Assembly: GCF_006974145.1 (NCBI RefSeq)
Contig: NZ_CP039456.1
Coordinates: 3,038,499 to 3,102,498, forward strand
Length of the DNA: 64,000 bases
Reading direction: 5' to 3'
Source: Changchengzhania lutea
GTDB taxonomy: Bacteria > Bacteroidota > Bacteroidia > Flavobacteriales > Flavobacteriaceae
Under the pieces are notes generated by a model. That model did no database searches. It was not told where the DNA came from and saw only the letters and a list, made by a program, of their open reading frames with translations. Shown here piece after piece: positions 36,295 through 46,442 of this stretch (positions are counted from its first letter, which is position 1; the number at the start of each line of letters is the position of its first letter). A program made the translations under genes and the position numbers.

Positions 36295-38262
36295 TTATTT
36301 CCGATTAGAAATAACCAATTTTTTACTGAATATCTGGTTGTCTGAGAGTTCAACCTTTAGAATATAAACCCCATCGCTTAGAGATCGCGTAGAATATTGA
36401 TAGCGCTTTTTAGATGAATTCTCATTGGATTTCATAATCGATTTCCCAGAAACATCCAATAAGGTAACCTGTGTTATTTTCAGAGCATTTGGGTTGACAA
36501 TTTTAAGTTCGGAAATAGCGTTGTTTTGAAATACTGAAAGGTCTTTAAAACGGTCTTCCTCAATACCAAGAGCACTATTCTGTGAAAAAGTGATCTCAAA
36601 ACGATTGTTATAGACGCCTTCAGGAAGCGTTATGTCAAACGTTCCGGTTTTTATATCGGTATAATTTCCTATGGTATTATCAAACAAATACAAAGCAACA
36701 TTTTCAGGAACATCCTTTAATTCAAAAGCTTTAATTGAAAATTTGGTATCGTCTCTATCCGCTTTAAACCCAAAAGGAATGCGCGTGGTTTCATCATAAC
36801 GAATTGACTTAATCACCAATTCTTTATCTTCAGATATCAAATAAACATCGGTATTTAATTCAGTGGCTGCATTTGTACCATCAAAAAATCGATTATAGGT
36901 TTGGTTGTTGGGGGTGCTATTTCTAAATGCAATAAGTGTTTCTTTGTAATAGGTTTCATTAATATGGGTATGAAGTCTAATCTTGGGGACAATGGTTGGA
37001 TTTTTACTTATCGCTTTATAATCTACGCCGTTATGAGAGATGGGTACTACATCAGTTGTATCAGTATTTTTAGAAGTGCTTTTATTAAAAATGGAACCAT
37101 CTCCACCAGCACTTGAATCTTCAGGAAAATATACCCGCATAGAATTATTAAATTCTGCAAAACCACCACCAGGCGCACCTCCGTTATCTATACTGCTTAT
37201 TACAAAGCCTTGACCAACAGCTGCAAAGCGTCTTGAGTTATTAGTGAGAAAATCTGTACCTATGCCTGCAGAACCCCCAATGCCGCCTCCATTTCCATTG
37301 TAAAATTGAAAAGGTGCAGGCACATATATACCATTGTCAAATAAATCCCCTAGAGGTCCAGGAATGTAAATGCCATAGCCGCCTTCATAAGCAGCTAAAT
37401 TATGCGAATTGGTAACGGCTTGTTCCCAGAATAAAATTTCACTGTTTAAAATCGTACTATTTTCTGCAAGAAACAGCTTCAAATCTAAGGCAGAAGGATA
37501 TGGGTTACCCGATAAAGTTTCTACCCGGTTAGGCAAACCGACCAAAGGTTCAGCATCTGTTCCATCAAAATAACAACTTACAAGAATGTTACCATTGTTG
37601 GGCCTTCCTCTAAAATCCAATACATTATCTGCTGTTGGGCTTCCTTTCAATGTAAATCCATAACCAGGTCCAGCATCACCAGTATTAAAAATTTGATTCC
37701 AACCATAATAACCTTCAGCATCTATTAAGGTATACATCCAGTAACTGGCCAAAGATGTAGCTGTACTGTTATATGCTGTGGTGTATGGATACGTTATAGA
37801 GTTAACATTGGTCAAATCTGCATCGTTTGCTGGATCGTGTATATTAGTACCATTAAAAGCCACATTAGCTTGTGTATTATCAGCTGAAACGCCAACAGGG
37901 GAACACCAAAAATTGTATTCGTAAACGCCACTGGTTTGGTTTTGGTAAACAGAAAGCTCACCAGCATCAGAATTTTTGGTATCCGTATTCTGAAGTAGTT
38001 GCGCATCACCTCTTAAATAGAGATTAGAAGTAGGTGTTTCTAGACGAATATCATCATTAACAAAAAGCACAACATCCCTAGCGTATACGAAACTATTAGT
38101 GTCTACATATAAATCTTGAGCAAATAGATAGGGGAAGGCGTTGAGTAGAGCGAACACTAAAAATAGCTTATTTAGACTATTAAATTGAGAATCCAATTTC
38201 ATCAACTTAAAACGACTCATGTCATATAAACTTTGTGTAAAAATCAGGGCGATTTTTTTCAT
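36295..38262 (-). CDS. T9SS-sorted surface or secreted protein
   Basis: The protein (655 residues from the ATG at 38262) has a signal-like segment KLFLVFALLNAFPYLFAQ and ends with a type IX secretion sorting domain. Its LKITQVTLLDVSGKSIMKSN and final DGVYILKVELSDNQIFSKKL are the standard type A tail. The start is unsettled: ATGs at 38295, 38220 and 38202 are also in frame, and the last would put the signal closest to the N-terminus. The middle is beta-rich with many Asn/Gly/Thr, without a recognised enzyme domain. It should cross the outer membrane through the gliding/T9SS machinery. The function is unknown. Confidence 0.85.
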   Translation of the reverse strand: MKKIALIFTQSLYDMSRFKLMKLDSQFNSLNKLFLVFALLNAFPYLFAQDLYVDTNSFVYARDVVLFVNDDIRLETPTSNLYLRGDAQLLQNTDTKNSDAGELSVYQNQTSGVYEYNFWCSPVGVSADNTQANVAFNGTNIHDPANDADLTNVNSITYPYTTAYNSTATSLASYWMYTLIDAEGYYGWNQIFNTGDAGPGYGFTLKGSPTADNVLDFRGRPNNGNILVSCYFDGTDAEPLVGLPNRVETLSGNPYPSALDLKLFLAENSTILNSEILFWEQAVTNSHNLAAYEGGYGIYIPGPLGDLFDNGIYVPAPFQFYNGNGGGIGGSAGIGTDFLTNNSRRFAAVGQGFVISSIDNGGAPGGGFAEFNNSMRVYFPEDSSAGGDGSIFNKSTSKNTDTTDVVPISHNGVDYKAISKNPTIVPKIRLHTHINETYYKETLIAFRNSTPNNQTYNRFFDGTNAATELNTDVYLISEDKELVIKSIRYDETTRIPFGFKADRDDTKFSIKAFELKDVPENVALYLFDNTIGNYTDIKTGTFDITLPEGVYNNRFEITFSQNSALGIEEDRFKDLSVFQNNAISELKIVNPNALKITQVTLLDVSGKSIMKSNENSSKKRYQYSTRSLSDGVYILKVELSDNQIFSKKLVISNRK

Positions 38263-38398
38263 AGTTAGCATTTCTGTAATCGTAAAAATAGACAAAATTA
38301 TTAAAAAGAGGACGCTATAGTCGGTTTTATCGGTTATTTTTGCAGGATAACGATGTAAACAAGCTTGCCCTGTTTTGAAATTATTGATATTTTAATAC

Positions 38399-38635
38399 TT
38401 GATAAGAGGCCTTTTGGGTGTTGCATCTAATCCGTTTTATGTGAAGTACTTAAACTATATTTTAATTGTGGTAGGCGCTATTGTGGCGTTATATGCTAAA
38501 GTAGATGAAGACCAGAACCAGTTTATTTTAATTGGTGGGATTATGATACTTATGATTGGAATTTATCGTATTTCTAGAAAAATCCCAAGCAAGAGTGCCG
38601 ATGAATTAAATGAAAATGAAAATCATGACATTTAA
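38399..38635 (+). CDS. Small two-helix membrane protein
   Basis: The 78-residue frame starts with TTG at 38399; no ATG lies in frame ahead of the first hydrophobic segment. It holds two hydrophobic helices (about 18-34 and 41-57) and an acidic tail, and its 3' end overlaps the Smr gene by 11-26 bases, suggesting real co-translation. I do not know the family. The Flavobacteriaceae-like pairing with Smr genes is my recollection. Confidence 0.65.
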   Translation: MIRGLLGVASNPFYVKYLNYILIVVGAIVALYAKVDEDQNQFILIGGIMILMIGIYRISRKIPSKSADELNENENHDI

Positions 38636-39182
38636 AATTGGTGATTCTGTTTCGGTTTTAGATGAAGACTTTTCCGGACTGATAAGGCAAATTAAGTCTG
38701 AAACGGTTACTATTGAAACTAAGGATGGTTTTTTGTTGGATTTTGAAGCTCACGAATTGGTTTTGAATAATCAAAATTCTCAAATGCAATCAGAGATATT
38801 TTCGTTTGACCCTATAGAAGAGGTTATTAATGAAAAGGAGCAACCTAAGCGTAAAAACCAGGCTAGAGTAAAGCCAAAAGAGCGTTCTGAGCCGACTATG
38901 GAGGTGGATTTGCATATTAACCAATTAGTGAAATCTCCTAGAAGGATGAGTAACCATGATATGTTAACCCTTCAGCTTGACACCGCCAAAAGGCAATTGG
39001 AATACGCCATAAAAAACCGTATTCAGAAAATTGTTTTTATCCACGGCGTAGGTGAGGGCATTCTGAAAATAGAATTGGAATATTTATTTGGACGGTATGA
39101 TAATTTAAAATTCTACGATGCCAATTACCAAAAGTATGGTTCGGGTGCTACCGAAGTCTATATCTATCAAAGTAGTAAATAA
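38625..39182 (+). CDS. Smr-domain protein (MutS2 C-terminal type)
   Basis: I use the ATG at 38625 (185 residues); another at 38610 adds five. The N-terminus is a beta-barrel-like segment (FKIGDSVSVLDEDFSG) and the C-terminus an Smr domain with VDLHINQLV and the core loop VFIHGVGEGILK. Smr domains nick or bind branched nucleic acids or mRNA. No MutS2 ATPase is attached. It is preceded by the small membrane protein gene and convergent with the TSP3-repeat gene. Confidence 0.85.
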   Translation: MTFKIGDSVSVLDEDFSGLIRQIKSETVTIETKDGFLLDFEAHELVLNNQNSQMQSEIFSFDPIEEVINEKEQPKRKNQARVKPKERSEPTMEVDLHINQLVKSPRRMSNHDMLTLQLDTAKRQLEYAIKNRIQKIVFIHGVGEGILKIELEYLFGRYDNLKFYDANYQKYGSGATEVYIYQSSK

Positions 39183-39187
39183 CCCAT

Positions 39188-40099
39188 TTAATTGAAAGTA
39201 GGTGTTACTTTTCTAGTGGTATTTAATCGGCTATCGTCTAAAGTTCCAAAATCAAAAACATCCTGTGATATTAATTGCAAATCGAAATTAGAAATAATCA
39301 ACGAAACCTGATAACTTAGAACAATCGTGTGTTCTCTATATGCCGTGGCCTCAACAGTAGTCACTACTTCAGCATTTAAATAATCAGGAATTTCACCATT
39401 AGTTATATCATTGCCTGGGTTATTGTCTGCTGAGTCATTTTCTTCATCGCGTGTGGCGACAGTGTCACCATCATCATCATTGTCTAAATAATCAGGAATA
39501 GAATCGCCGTCTGTATCTTGCGCATCACTTAAATCGCCATCCTCATTAACATCTGGGTTTTCGTCTTTAGTTCTAACATTGTCTCCATCATCATCAAAAT
39601 CTAAATAATTTGGAATTCCATCACCATCGGTATCATCATCACTTAAATCGCCATTCCCATTTATATCTTCAAGTTCAGCAGGAATCCCATCGTCATCATC
39701 CTCTACCAAAAAAGTGGTTATTGTTGCGCTGCCATCATTACTTTCAATATCTTGAGTGATGTTGACATCTGGTGGAATGACGTTGCAGAATAAATTAGTG
39801 GGAAGTGATTCATCGCGATACATTCTAAAATTAAAAGGATTCGCAGCACTTAAATTAAATGTTTCTTCATAGGTGTTTTCCTCATTCACTTCTAAAAGAT
39901 CAGCAAAACTTAAATTAGAAATTTTTAGAGATAGCGTCTCTGCAGGGTCATCTTTTGTTTTGTAAAAAACCAAATCATTGTCCCCGCAAACACTAAATGA
40001 ATCTTCAAAATCAAACTCTAAAGTGATCACATCACCATCATCACAGGAATATTGAATAGAAATAATAAGTGCTAATAAAACAAAAAATACCTTACGCAT
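39188..40099 (-). CDS. TSP3-repeat lipoprotein
   Basis: The 303-residue protein has a lipobox (IQYSC, C19) and a central acidic region of calcium-binding thrombospondin-type-3 repeats (about 140-240). Examples are DDDTDGDGIPNYLDFDDDGD and DAQDTDGDSIPDYLDNDDDG. The flanks are beta-rich. It would be anchored in the outer membrane and bind Ca2+. No enzyme domain is seen. It is divergent from the cysteine desulfurase gene. Confidence 0.8.
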   Translation of the reverse strand: MRKVFFVLLALIISIQYSCDDGDVITLEFDFEDSFSVCGDNDLVFYKTKDDPAETLSLKISNLSFADLLEVNEENTYEETFNLSAANPFNFRMYRDESLPTNLFCNVIPPDVNITQDIESNDGSATITTFLVEDDDDGIPAELEDINGNGDLSDDDTDGDGIPNYLDFDDDGDNVRTKDENPDVNEDGDLSDAQDTDGDSIPDYLDNDDDGDTVATRDEENDSADNNPGNDITNGEIPDYLNAEVVTTVEATAYREHTIVLSYQVSLIISNFDLQLISQDVFDFGTLDDSRLNTTRKVTPTFN

Positions 40100-40152
40100 A
40101 GAGTTCTGGTTTTTGACAAAAATAATGGAATTGTATTTTATAACGCATCATA

Positions 40153-40182
40153 TTGATAATAATTTTATTTCAAGTATTTTTG
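40153..40182 (+). promoter_or_regulatory. Promoter of the cysteine desulfurase gene (Bacteroidota type)
   Basis: TTG at 40153-40155, a 19-base spacer and TATTTTTG at 40175-40182 match the Bacteroidota primary promoter consensus (-33 TTG, -7 TAnnTTTG). The start codon lies 19 bases after the -7 element. Confidence 0.6.
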
Positions 40183-40201
40183 CGCAAACTAAATCACCTA
40201 A

Positions 40202-41365
40202 ATGCAACATTTATATTTTGATAACGCAGCCACTACACAACTCCGTGATGAAGTTATTGAGTCGATGTTAGATGTATTGAAAAATAATTACGGAAATGCT
40301 TCATCTTCACATAGTTTTGGAAGGTCATCTAAGGCATTAATTGAAAAATCAAGAAAATCCATTGCAAGTTTTTTAAATGTGTCTGCAGGAGAAATAGTAT
40401 TTACCTCTGGCGGCACCGAAGCTGATAATTTGGTGATAAAAAGTGCTGTTGTCGACTTAAAGGTAACGCACATTATAACCTCTAAAATTGAACATCATGC
40501 GGTATTGCATACTACTGATTGGTTGCATGAAAATTGTCAGGTTAAAGTGAGTTACGTCGACCTAGATAAAGATGGACATATTGATTACATACATTTGGAA
40601 CAATTGCTACAGACCGATAAAAAGACATTGGTGAGTTTAATGCATATAAATAATGAAATAGGAAATATTTTAGACATTAAACGGGTAGCCAATTTGTGTA
40701 AAAAACATCAGGCTTTGTTTCATAGTGATGCCGTACAATCCATTGGGCACTACGATTTGGATCTACAGGATATTCAAGTGGATTTTATGGCAGCAAGTGC
40801 ACATAAATTTCATGGACCAAAAGGTGCGGGATTTGCATTTATAAGAAAGAACTCCGGTTTAAAGCCATTAATTTGTGGTGGAGAGCAAGAGCGGGGACTT
40901 CGTGCTGGAACTGAAAGTGTTCATAATATTGTAGCCATAGAGCATGCTTTGAAAATGGCTATGACAAATTTAGAAACAGAATTTGCTTATGTTAAAGCAT
41001 TAAAAACCTATTTCATCAAGCAAATGCATATCCATATTCCGGATGCTGTGTTTAATGGAAGCTCGGGTGATATAGAAAAAAGCACCTATACCTTAGTCAA
41101 TGTCTGCTTGCCGGTGCCTTCAGAAAAGGCAGCAATGTTGCTTTTCCAATTGGACTTAAAAGGCATCGCATGTTCTAAAGGCAGCGCATGCCAAAGTGGG
41201 AGCACAAAAGGATCTCATGTATTGAATGAGGTTTTAAGCGCAGAACATTTGCTAAAGCCGTCTATTCGGTTTTCATTCAGCATTTATAATACTAAAGGTG
41301 AAATTGATTATGTAATCAAAACCTTGAAAGAGTCATTAATTTCCAAAGCGGAGGGAAATAAATAA
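40202..41365 (+). CDS. Cysteine desulfurase family protein (NifS/IscS-like)
   Basis: The 387-residue PLP enzyme has the opening YFDNAATTQ, HHAVLHT (98-104), the Schiff-base lysine K202 in AASAHKFHGPKG, and a flexible loop CSKGSACQSGS carrying the likely catalytic C330. It would release sulfur from cysteine for Fe-S clusters or tRNA thiolation. The ACxSGS loop indicates the group I type. It has its own promoter and no partner genes nearby. Confidence 0.9.
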   Translation: MQHLYFDNAATTQLRDEVIESMLDVLKNNYGNASSSHSFGRSSKALIEKSRKSIASFLNVSAGEIVFTSGGTEADNLVIKSAVVDLKVTHIITSKIEHHAVLHTTDWLHENCQVKVSYVDLDKDGHIDYIHLEQLLQTDKKTLVSLMHINNEIGNILDIKRVANLCKKHQALFHSDAVQSIGHYDLDLQDIQVDFMAASAHKFHGPKGAGFAFIRKNSGLKPLICGGEQERGLRAGTESVHNIVAIEHALKMAMTNLETEFAYVKALKTYFIKQMHIHIPDAVFNGSSGDIEKSTYTLVNVCLPVPSEKAAMLLFQLDLKGIACSKGSACQSGSTKGSHVLNEVLSAEHLLKPSIRFSFSIYNTKGEIDYVIKTLKESLISKAEGNK

Positions 41366-41478
41366 TACTAAGTTAAACTTTTTGATATTCCTCAGAAGCT
41401 CCTTTGATTTAAGGCGCTTTGTTTCTATTGGAAAATATTGGTACTAGTACGCTTTAATTATAAAGATAATCAATAGCC

Positions 41479-43944
41479 TTAAAACTTCATCGTAGTTCGC
41501 ACATTAAAAACACGCGGTGTTAAATAATTTGGAATCGCATACTGCCGTTTACTGTACACATCCCTAACCCATGTGTTGGTAATGGAATTCTGTACATCGA
41601 AAATATTAAAGATTTCAAATCCAAAAGACAGTGCTTTAAATGGTTTTTTCCATCCGCTATCAAATTGCTTATTATCATCTACCAAAACAAATTGCAAGCC
41701 TAGATCGGCACGTTTGTAATCGGGTAATCTATTCTGAAAGTCGTAAGGATCTGCATAACTTGGCGAACCTCCAGGGAGCCCTGTATTATAAACCAGATTT
41801 AAATACATCTTCATGCTGGGTACATTAGGGACGTAATCTTGAAAAAGCGCTGCAAATTTTAAACGCTGATCCGTTGGCCTCGCAATATAACCTCTATTGT
41901 TTATATTTTCTTCTGTCTTTAAATAGCCAAAACTAAACCAGGATTCTGTACCCGGAACAAACTCACCATTAAGCCGCATATCCAATCCATAGGAATAGGC
42001 TTTGGCATCATTATTAGCGCTATAGCGGATACGCACATTTTCAAGTGTGTAAGCATTGACATCGGACAAACCTTTATAGTATATTTCTGAAGTTAATTTA
42101 AACGGTCTGTCCCACATTTTAAAACTATAATCATTGCCTAATACCACATGAAATGATTTTTGAGCTTTCACATCTGCTTGCACCATGCCCGCCGCATCTC
42201 TTAATTCTCTATAAAAAGGCGGTTGGTAATACAAGCCTGTAGCAATTCTGAAAAGCATATCTTTTTCCCAATAGGGTTTTATGGCGAACTGCGCACGCGG
42301 ACTAAAAACCGTTTGATTTGATGAGGCTATGTCATCACCCTTTACAGACCAATGGTGTACTCGAATACCTGCATTATACCACACATCGCTTGTACCTAAT
42401 GTAGAGCGTTTACTCCATTGCGCAAAGGCTTGTAATCTATTAATTTGGGTGTTATTAGTGGCACGCACATTTTGAAACGCTTCTAAGGGACCAGAATAGG
42501 CTTCATACGGTTGTTCGTTTCTAGGAAATGTGTTGGGAGGCCTAATGGAGAAGCCGGCAGAATCGATGGCTTCCCATTCAATCAAGCGGTCACGGATATC
42601 TTCATTGGTATATTTTACAGACCATTCTATGCGGTTATCACTAATTTTAAAATCGCCTTTATACTCAACCGTTGTAATTAAGGCATCCAAATCATTTCTG
42701 CCATGATTGAGTTGGCTACCAACTCCTTCACTGAACTCTACGTCTCCTAAATCTTCATCCCCAATATTGGTATTGACTTCTCCCAATCTATATTGTGCTA
42801 AAATATCAAAGTATTCTTCTTCGGTAGTGTGATATCTTGAGGCAATCAATTTTAAATTCAAATCGTCATTAACAAAATACGTGCCTTTAAAAGCACCGAA
42901 ATACGTCTGATAGCGATCCTTTTCCTGACCTTCATAAAATACGAGTAGCGCAATAGGATCACTTAAGGTTCCAAAATTGGTCTGACGTGTTTGAGGCTCA
43001 TAATCATATGTGTTTATCGCAGCATTTCCTAAAAAGCTTAAATGAAATTTGTCAGAAAACCTGTAGGTTAAATAGGTCTGGGCATCTGCAAAAGACGGTT
43101 TAAAGTTGGTTTCAGTTTCTTTGGCATCAACCAACAAACTATTATCTCGGTATCGCAGGCCAACGATGCTCGTAAATTTTGAGTCTCTACTTATGTTTTC
43201 CACGGAAAGACTGCCTCCTAACAAACTTAAATCGGCATTAACTTCAAATTGATACGGGTTTTTATAGGTAATATCAAGCACCGATGATAGCTTGTCACCA
43301 TACTTCGCTTGAAATCCACCCGCTGAAAAATCTACATTTTGAACCAAATCGGTATTAACAAAACTTAGGCCTTCCTGTTGGCCAGAGCGCACTAAAAAAG
43401 GTCTGTAGACTTCTATACCATTTACATACACTAAGTTTTCATCGTAATTTCCACCACGTACAGAATACTGTGTACTAAGCTCATTGTTATTGCTTACTCC
43501 AGGAAGCGTTAAGAGTAAGTTCTCTACGCCCGCATTAGCTCCTGGAATTTTTCTAATGGTTTCGGGTTTTAAGGTAATAATGCCCTCCACTTCTTTTTGA
43601 CGCCTGCCAGAAATAGTGATTGTAGCAATTTGTTCAACTGTGGTAAGCATAACAGGGTTGAACTCATAACTTTCTCCTTTTTTTAAATTAAAAGAGGTTT
43701 TGATTTTTTTATACGAAATATGACTGAACTCTAAAGTGATATCTTGATTAGAAGTTATTTGAATTGTATAAAAGCCATTTTTATTTGTAGTGGTGCCCTT
43801 ATTTGTATTGGTTTTAATATTGACTCCTGAAATTGGCAAATTGTTCTCGTCTAGCACGACACCTTTTACAGTCGCTATTTGAGCATAACTTAAAAAGGTA
43901 AATAATATTAAACAGCAGGTGGGTAGTAAGAATTTAGCTTTCAA
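41479..43944 (-). CDS. TonB-dependent receptor with carboxypeptidase-like N-terminal domain
   Basis: The 821-residue outer-membrane protein has a signal peptide (ending FLSYAQ), a CarboxypepD-like beta-sandwich (about 22-105, GVVLDENNLPISGVNIKTNT), a plug domain (about 115-230, with SVRGGNYDENLVYVNGIEVY) and a C-terminal beta-barrel ending in an aromatic strand (RVFNVRTTMKF). It should import a large substrate using TonB energy. No SusD partner lies next to it, so a non-glycan or general receptor is possible. It lies 12 bases downstream of the M23 gene. Confidence 0.9.
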   Translation of the reverse strand: MKAKFLLPTCCLILFTFLSYAQIATVKGVVLDENNLPISGVNIKTNTNKGTTTNKNGFYTIQITSNQDITLEFSHISYKKIKTSFNLKKGESYEFNPVMLTTVEQIATITISGRRQKEVEGIITLKPETIRKIPGANAGVENLLLTLPGVSNNNELSTQYSVRGGNYDENLVYVNGIEVYRPFLVRSGQQEGLSFVNTDLVQNVDFSAGGFQAKYGDKLSSVLDITYKNPYQFEVNADLSLLGGSLSVENISRDSKFTSIVGLRYRDNSLLVDAKETETNFKPSFADAQTYLTYRFSDKFHLSFLGNAAINTYDYEPQTRQTNFGTLSDPIALLVFYEGQEKDRYQTYFGAFKGTYFVNDDLNLKLIASRYHTTEEEYFDILAQYRLGEVNTNIGDEDLGDVEFSEGVGSQLNHGRNDLDALITTVEYKGDFKISDNRIEWSVKYTNEDIRDRLIEWEAIDSAGFSIRPPNTFPRNEQPYEAYSGPLEAFQNVRATNNTQINRLQAFAQWSKRSTLGTSDVWYNAGIRVHHWSVKGDDIASSNQTVFSPRAQFAIKPYWEKDMLFRIATGLYYQPPFYRELRDAAGMVQADVKAQKSFHVVLGNDYSFKMWDRPFKLTSEIYYKGLSDVNAYTLENVRIRYSANNDAKAYSYGLDMRLNGEFVPGTESWFSFGYLKTEENINNRGYIARPTDQRLKFAALFQDYVPNVPSMKMYLNLVYNTGLPGGSPSYADPYDFQNRLPDYKRADLGLQFVLVDDNKQFDSGWKKPFKALSFGFEIFNIFDVQNSITNTWVRDVYSKRQYAIPNYLTPRVFNVRTTMKF

Positions 43945-43956
43945 AAGTTATAAAAT

Positions 43957-45642
43957 TTATTTTCTATAAAACACAGTTTCAAATGTAGAATTATTTCCAA
44001 CATTATCTGTCACAATCAGTTTCAAATTGTTTTTAGTCTCTTTTATAACAGCATCATTAAAATCGTGCGTTAAGGTTTTTGTTTTATAATCATATTCCAT
44101 TAATATCCATTTCCCGTTTACGGTGGCTCTATAATTAGAGATGCCAGAGCCTTCATCATCTATTTTCAATTTTAAATATCGAAATTTACTTAGCCACTGT
44201 GCTTCTTTAAAATTTAAAGGATTTATGGTGGGTTTCAAAGTGTCTGAAGCTAGGGCATAAGTGCCAAGGGTTTTGGTGTTTGTTGTAAGCATATCACCTT
44301 TTCTTCTGGTATAAGAATATAACGGATAATTCTTGTAACCCACTAAGCGTGCAATATATAATTTGCTCTTATCACGATCAGAATACGCGCCTACATCATA
44401 ACTTATAGTGAAACTCTTTTTCACAGGAATGATATCTTCATGTAGTTTGAGAGTATCGCTGTTCACCTCAAAATCAATATAAAAATCGTCATAAAAAGTA
44501 TCTTGATAGAAATCTACAGCGACGTGACCTTCTTTAAGATTAACGGTTTGGGACGCATTAATAAAATAGGGCGTTTTTTTTGGTGGAACCGGTGTAGAAA
44601 CGCTATTCTCTTTACCTTCAATAGATATGGTAACCCAGGAGACATTATCATGAAAATCTGAAATTTTTATTTTGTAAATAGAGGAGGTGCTATCTTGAAT
44701 GGATATATACCCATTATTGATTGAAGGTTTTAATAAGCTTAGCGGATTGTTATCATTAAAGAGTTTCTGCACACGATTTTTCTCCTTTTTATACACTTCA
44801 TAATCAATAAGTCTGTTAATGTGTTTGGTTTCACTAAAAGAAAATTGCTTAAAATCGATCTCAAAATTTTTGTTTCCGTTTACAAAGGTTTCAATACCGT
44901 AAACGCCGTTTTTATTGGCGGCTAAGTCCTGTCTATCATTAGTTTCAATTCCAAAACCAATGGTACCGTATGCTTCAATGTTTTCAACAGTGTATTCACC
45001 ATTTTTTAAAGGAATTAAACGAAGCTTCAGTTTGGTGTTAGATTGATTAATATAAGAATCATCTCCAATGGGGTAGGCGTAAATCGAGTTCACAAATGGC
45101 TTCGTAGTGTCTGTAACATACATCCCAAAGAGCATCGGGTTTATGGGCCTTTCGGCTTTGTCTCGAATTTCAAAGTGTAAATGTGGGCCGCCAGAACCAC
45201 CCGTATTTCCGCTATAAGCTACCAAACTATCTTTTAAAACTTTTAAATCTCCAGCATTTGGAAACAATTCTATTTCATAAGATTCCTTTTCGTATTGTTT
45301 CTTCTTAACGTAAGCCTCAATGTCTGGAGCAAACTTTTGTAGGTGCGCGTATACCGTAGTATAACCGTTTGGGTGGGTAATATAAAGTGCTTTACCGTAA
45401 CCATAGTGAGACACTTTTATTCTGCTCACAAAACCATCGGCAGCTGCTTTAACCCGTAATCCAACACGTTGTTTTGTTTTAATATCTAACCCAGAGTGAA
45501 AATGATTGGAGCGTAACTCTGCAAAAGAGCCAGCAAGTATGGTGGGAATTTCTAATGGATTGCTAAAATAATCCTGGGGATAATTATTTTGACCATGACT
45601 AAAGAATGAGGAAAGTAAAAGTATTATTAGGATTAATCTCAT
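43957..45642 (-). CDS. M23-family metalloendopeptidase (LytM domain, exported)
   Basis: The 561-residue protein has a signal peptide (about 1-18) and an M23 domain at the N-terminus, with zinc ligands H49 and D53 in HFHSGLDI and H156 in GPHLHFE (154-156 H-x-H). About 390 further residues form beta-sandwich-like repeats at the C-terminus. It should cut peptidoglycan cross-links in the periplasm. The long C-terminal region is typical of Bacteroidota members and may hold binding modules. It heads a pair with the TonB receptor. Confidence 0.88.
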   Translation of the reverse strand: MRLILIILLLSSFFSHGQNNYPQDYFSNPLEIPTILAGSFAELRSNHFHSGLDIKTKQRVGLRVKAAADGFVSRIKVSHYGYGKALYITHPNGYTTVYAHLQKFAPDIEAYVKKKQYEKESYEIELFPNAGDLKVLKDSLVAYSGNTGGSGGPHLHFEIRDKAERPINPMLFGMYVTDTTKPFVNSIYAYPIGDDSYINQSNTKLKLRLIPLKNGEYTVENIEAYGTIGFGIETNDRQDLAANKNGVYGIETFVNGNKNFEIDFKQFSFSETKHINRLIDYEVYKKEKNRVQKLFNDNNPLSLLKPSINNGYISIQDSTSSIYKIKISDFHDNVSWVTISIEGKENSVSTPVPPKKTPYFINASQTVNLKEGHVAVDFYQDTFYDDFYIDFEVNSDTLKLHEDIIPVKKSFTISYDVGAYSDRDKSKLYIARLVGYKNYPLYSYTRRKGDMLTTNTKTLGTYALASDTLKPTINPLNFKEAQWLSKFRYLKLKIDDEGSGISNYRATVNGKWILMEYDYKTKTLTHDFNDAVIKETKNNLKLIVTDNVGNNSTFETVFYRK

Positions 45643-45762
45643 AAATTTCTATTAAAGCGAAGTTATTAATTTGATGCGAATGTGCCAAAGATTATACAAT
45701 AATCAAGCCATTGTTCTGAATATGAGTGATAACGGCGCTTTTCAAATTTTATGAGAAAACAA

Positions 45763-45793
45763 TTGTAATTTATCACTAGGTATGTTAACTTTG
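45763..45793 (+). promoter_or_regulatory. Promoter of the ZapB-like / zapA genes
   Basis: TTG at 45763-45765, a 20-base spacer and TAACTTTG at 45786-45793 match the Bacteroidota -33/-7 pattern. The -7 element lies 24 bases before the ATG at 45818. Confidence 0.6.
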
Positions 45794-45817
45794 TAATATA
45801 AGTATTGAAATTTGCAA

Positions 45818-46108
45818 ATGAGTAATATTGAAGATATTGTAGATTCTTTAGAAAACAAAATTAGCAAAGTATTACACAAATTAGAGCTTTTAAAACTCGC
45901 TAATTCCAAATTGAATGAGGAGTTGCAAACATCAAAGCAAGCACTTGAAAATCAGAAATTACATATTGTAGACTGGGAAGAAAAGTACGAAGCATTAAAG
46001 ATGGCAAATACAATACTTGGTAGTGACGACAACAAAAGAGAAACTAAGCTTAAAATAAACACATTAATTAGAGACATAGATCATTGTATTGCTCAACTCT
46101 CAGATTAA
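45818..46108 (+). CDS. Coiled-coil protein upstream of zapA (ZapB-like)
   Basis: I use ATG 45818 (96 residues); the frame also has a TTG at 45812. The sequence is almost wholly heptad-like coiled coil (IEDIVDSLENKISKVLHKLE onward), small and acidic-basic mixed, and directly precedes zapA by 15 bases. Size and coiled-coil design are those of ZapB-like division proteins, but sequence alone does not prove homology. It has a good promoter. Confidence 0.75.
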   Translation: MSNIEDIVDSLENKISKVLHKLELLKLANSKLNEELQTSKQALENQKLHIVDWEEKYEALKMANTILGSDDNKRETKLKINTLIRDIDHCIAQLSD

Positions 46109-46123
46109 TGTTAACTAAATTCA

Positions 46124-46417
46124 ATGTCAGAAAAGCTTAAAATAAAGCTATCTATAGCTAATCGTGTATATCCTTTAACTATTGAATCAAGTCAAGAAGA
46201 AGGTTTACGTAAAGCAGCTAAGAATATTGAAGCTATGATTAAGCAATTTGAACAGAGCTATTCTGTGAGGGATAAACAAGATGTTTTAGCCATGTGCGCT
46301 TTACAATTTGCATCTCAAGTGGAGCAGAAATCGATTGATAAAGCAAATGTAAATGAACATGTAGAGGAGAAGTTAAACGCTTTAAACAGTTTGTTACAAG
46401 ATTATATAGTTTCTTAA
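46124..46417 (+). CDS. zapA: Cell division protein ZapA
   Basis: The 97-residue protein has the ZapA layout: an N-terminal strand KLKIKLSIANRVYPLTIES, then EEGLRKAAKNIEAMIKQF, then a C-terminal coiled coil. ZapA bundles FtsZ at the division site. It is cotranscribed with the preceding coiled-coil gene and followed by the 6S RNA locus. The zapA-6S RNA arrangement is also known from gammaproteobacteria. Confidence 0.88.
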   Translation: MSEKLKIKLSIANRVYPLTIESSQEEGLRKAAKNIEAMIKQFEQSYSVRDKQDVLAMCALQFASQVEQKSIDKANVNEHVEEKLNALNSLLQDYIVS

Positions 46418-46442
46418 ACGTTCTTTAAAATAAATAAAAGTT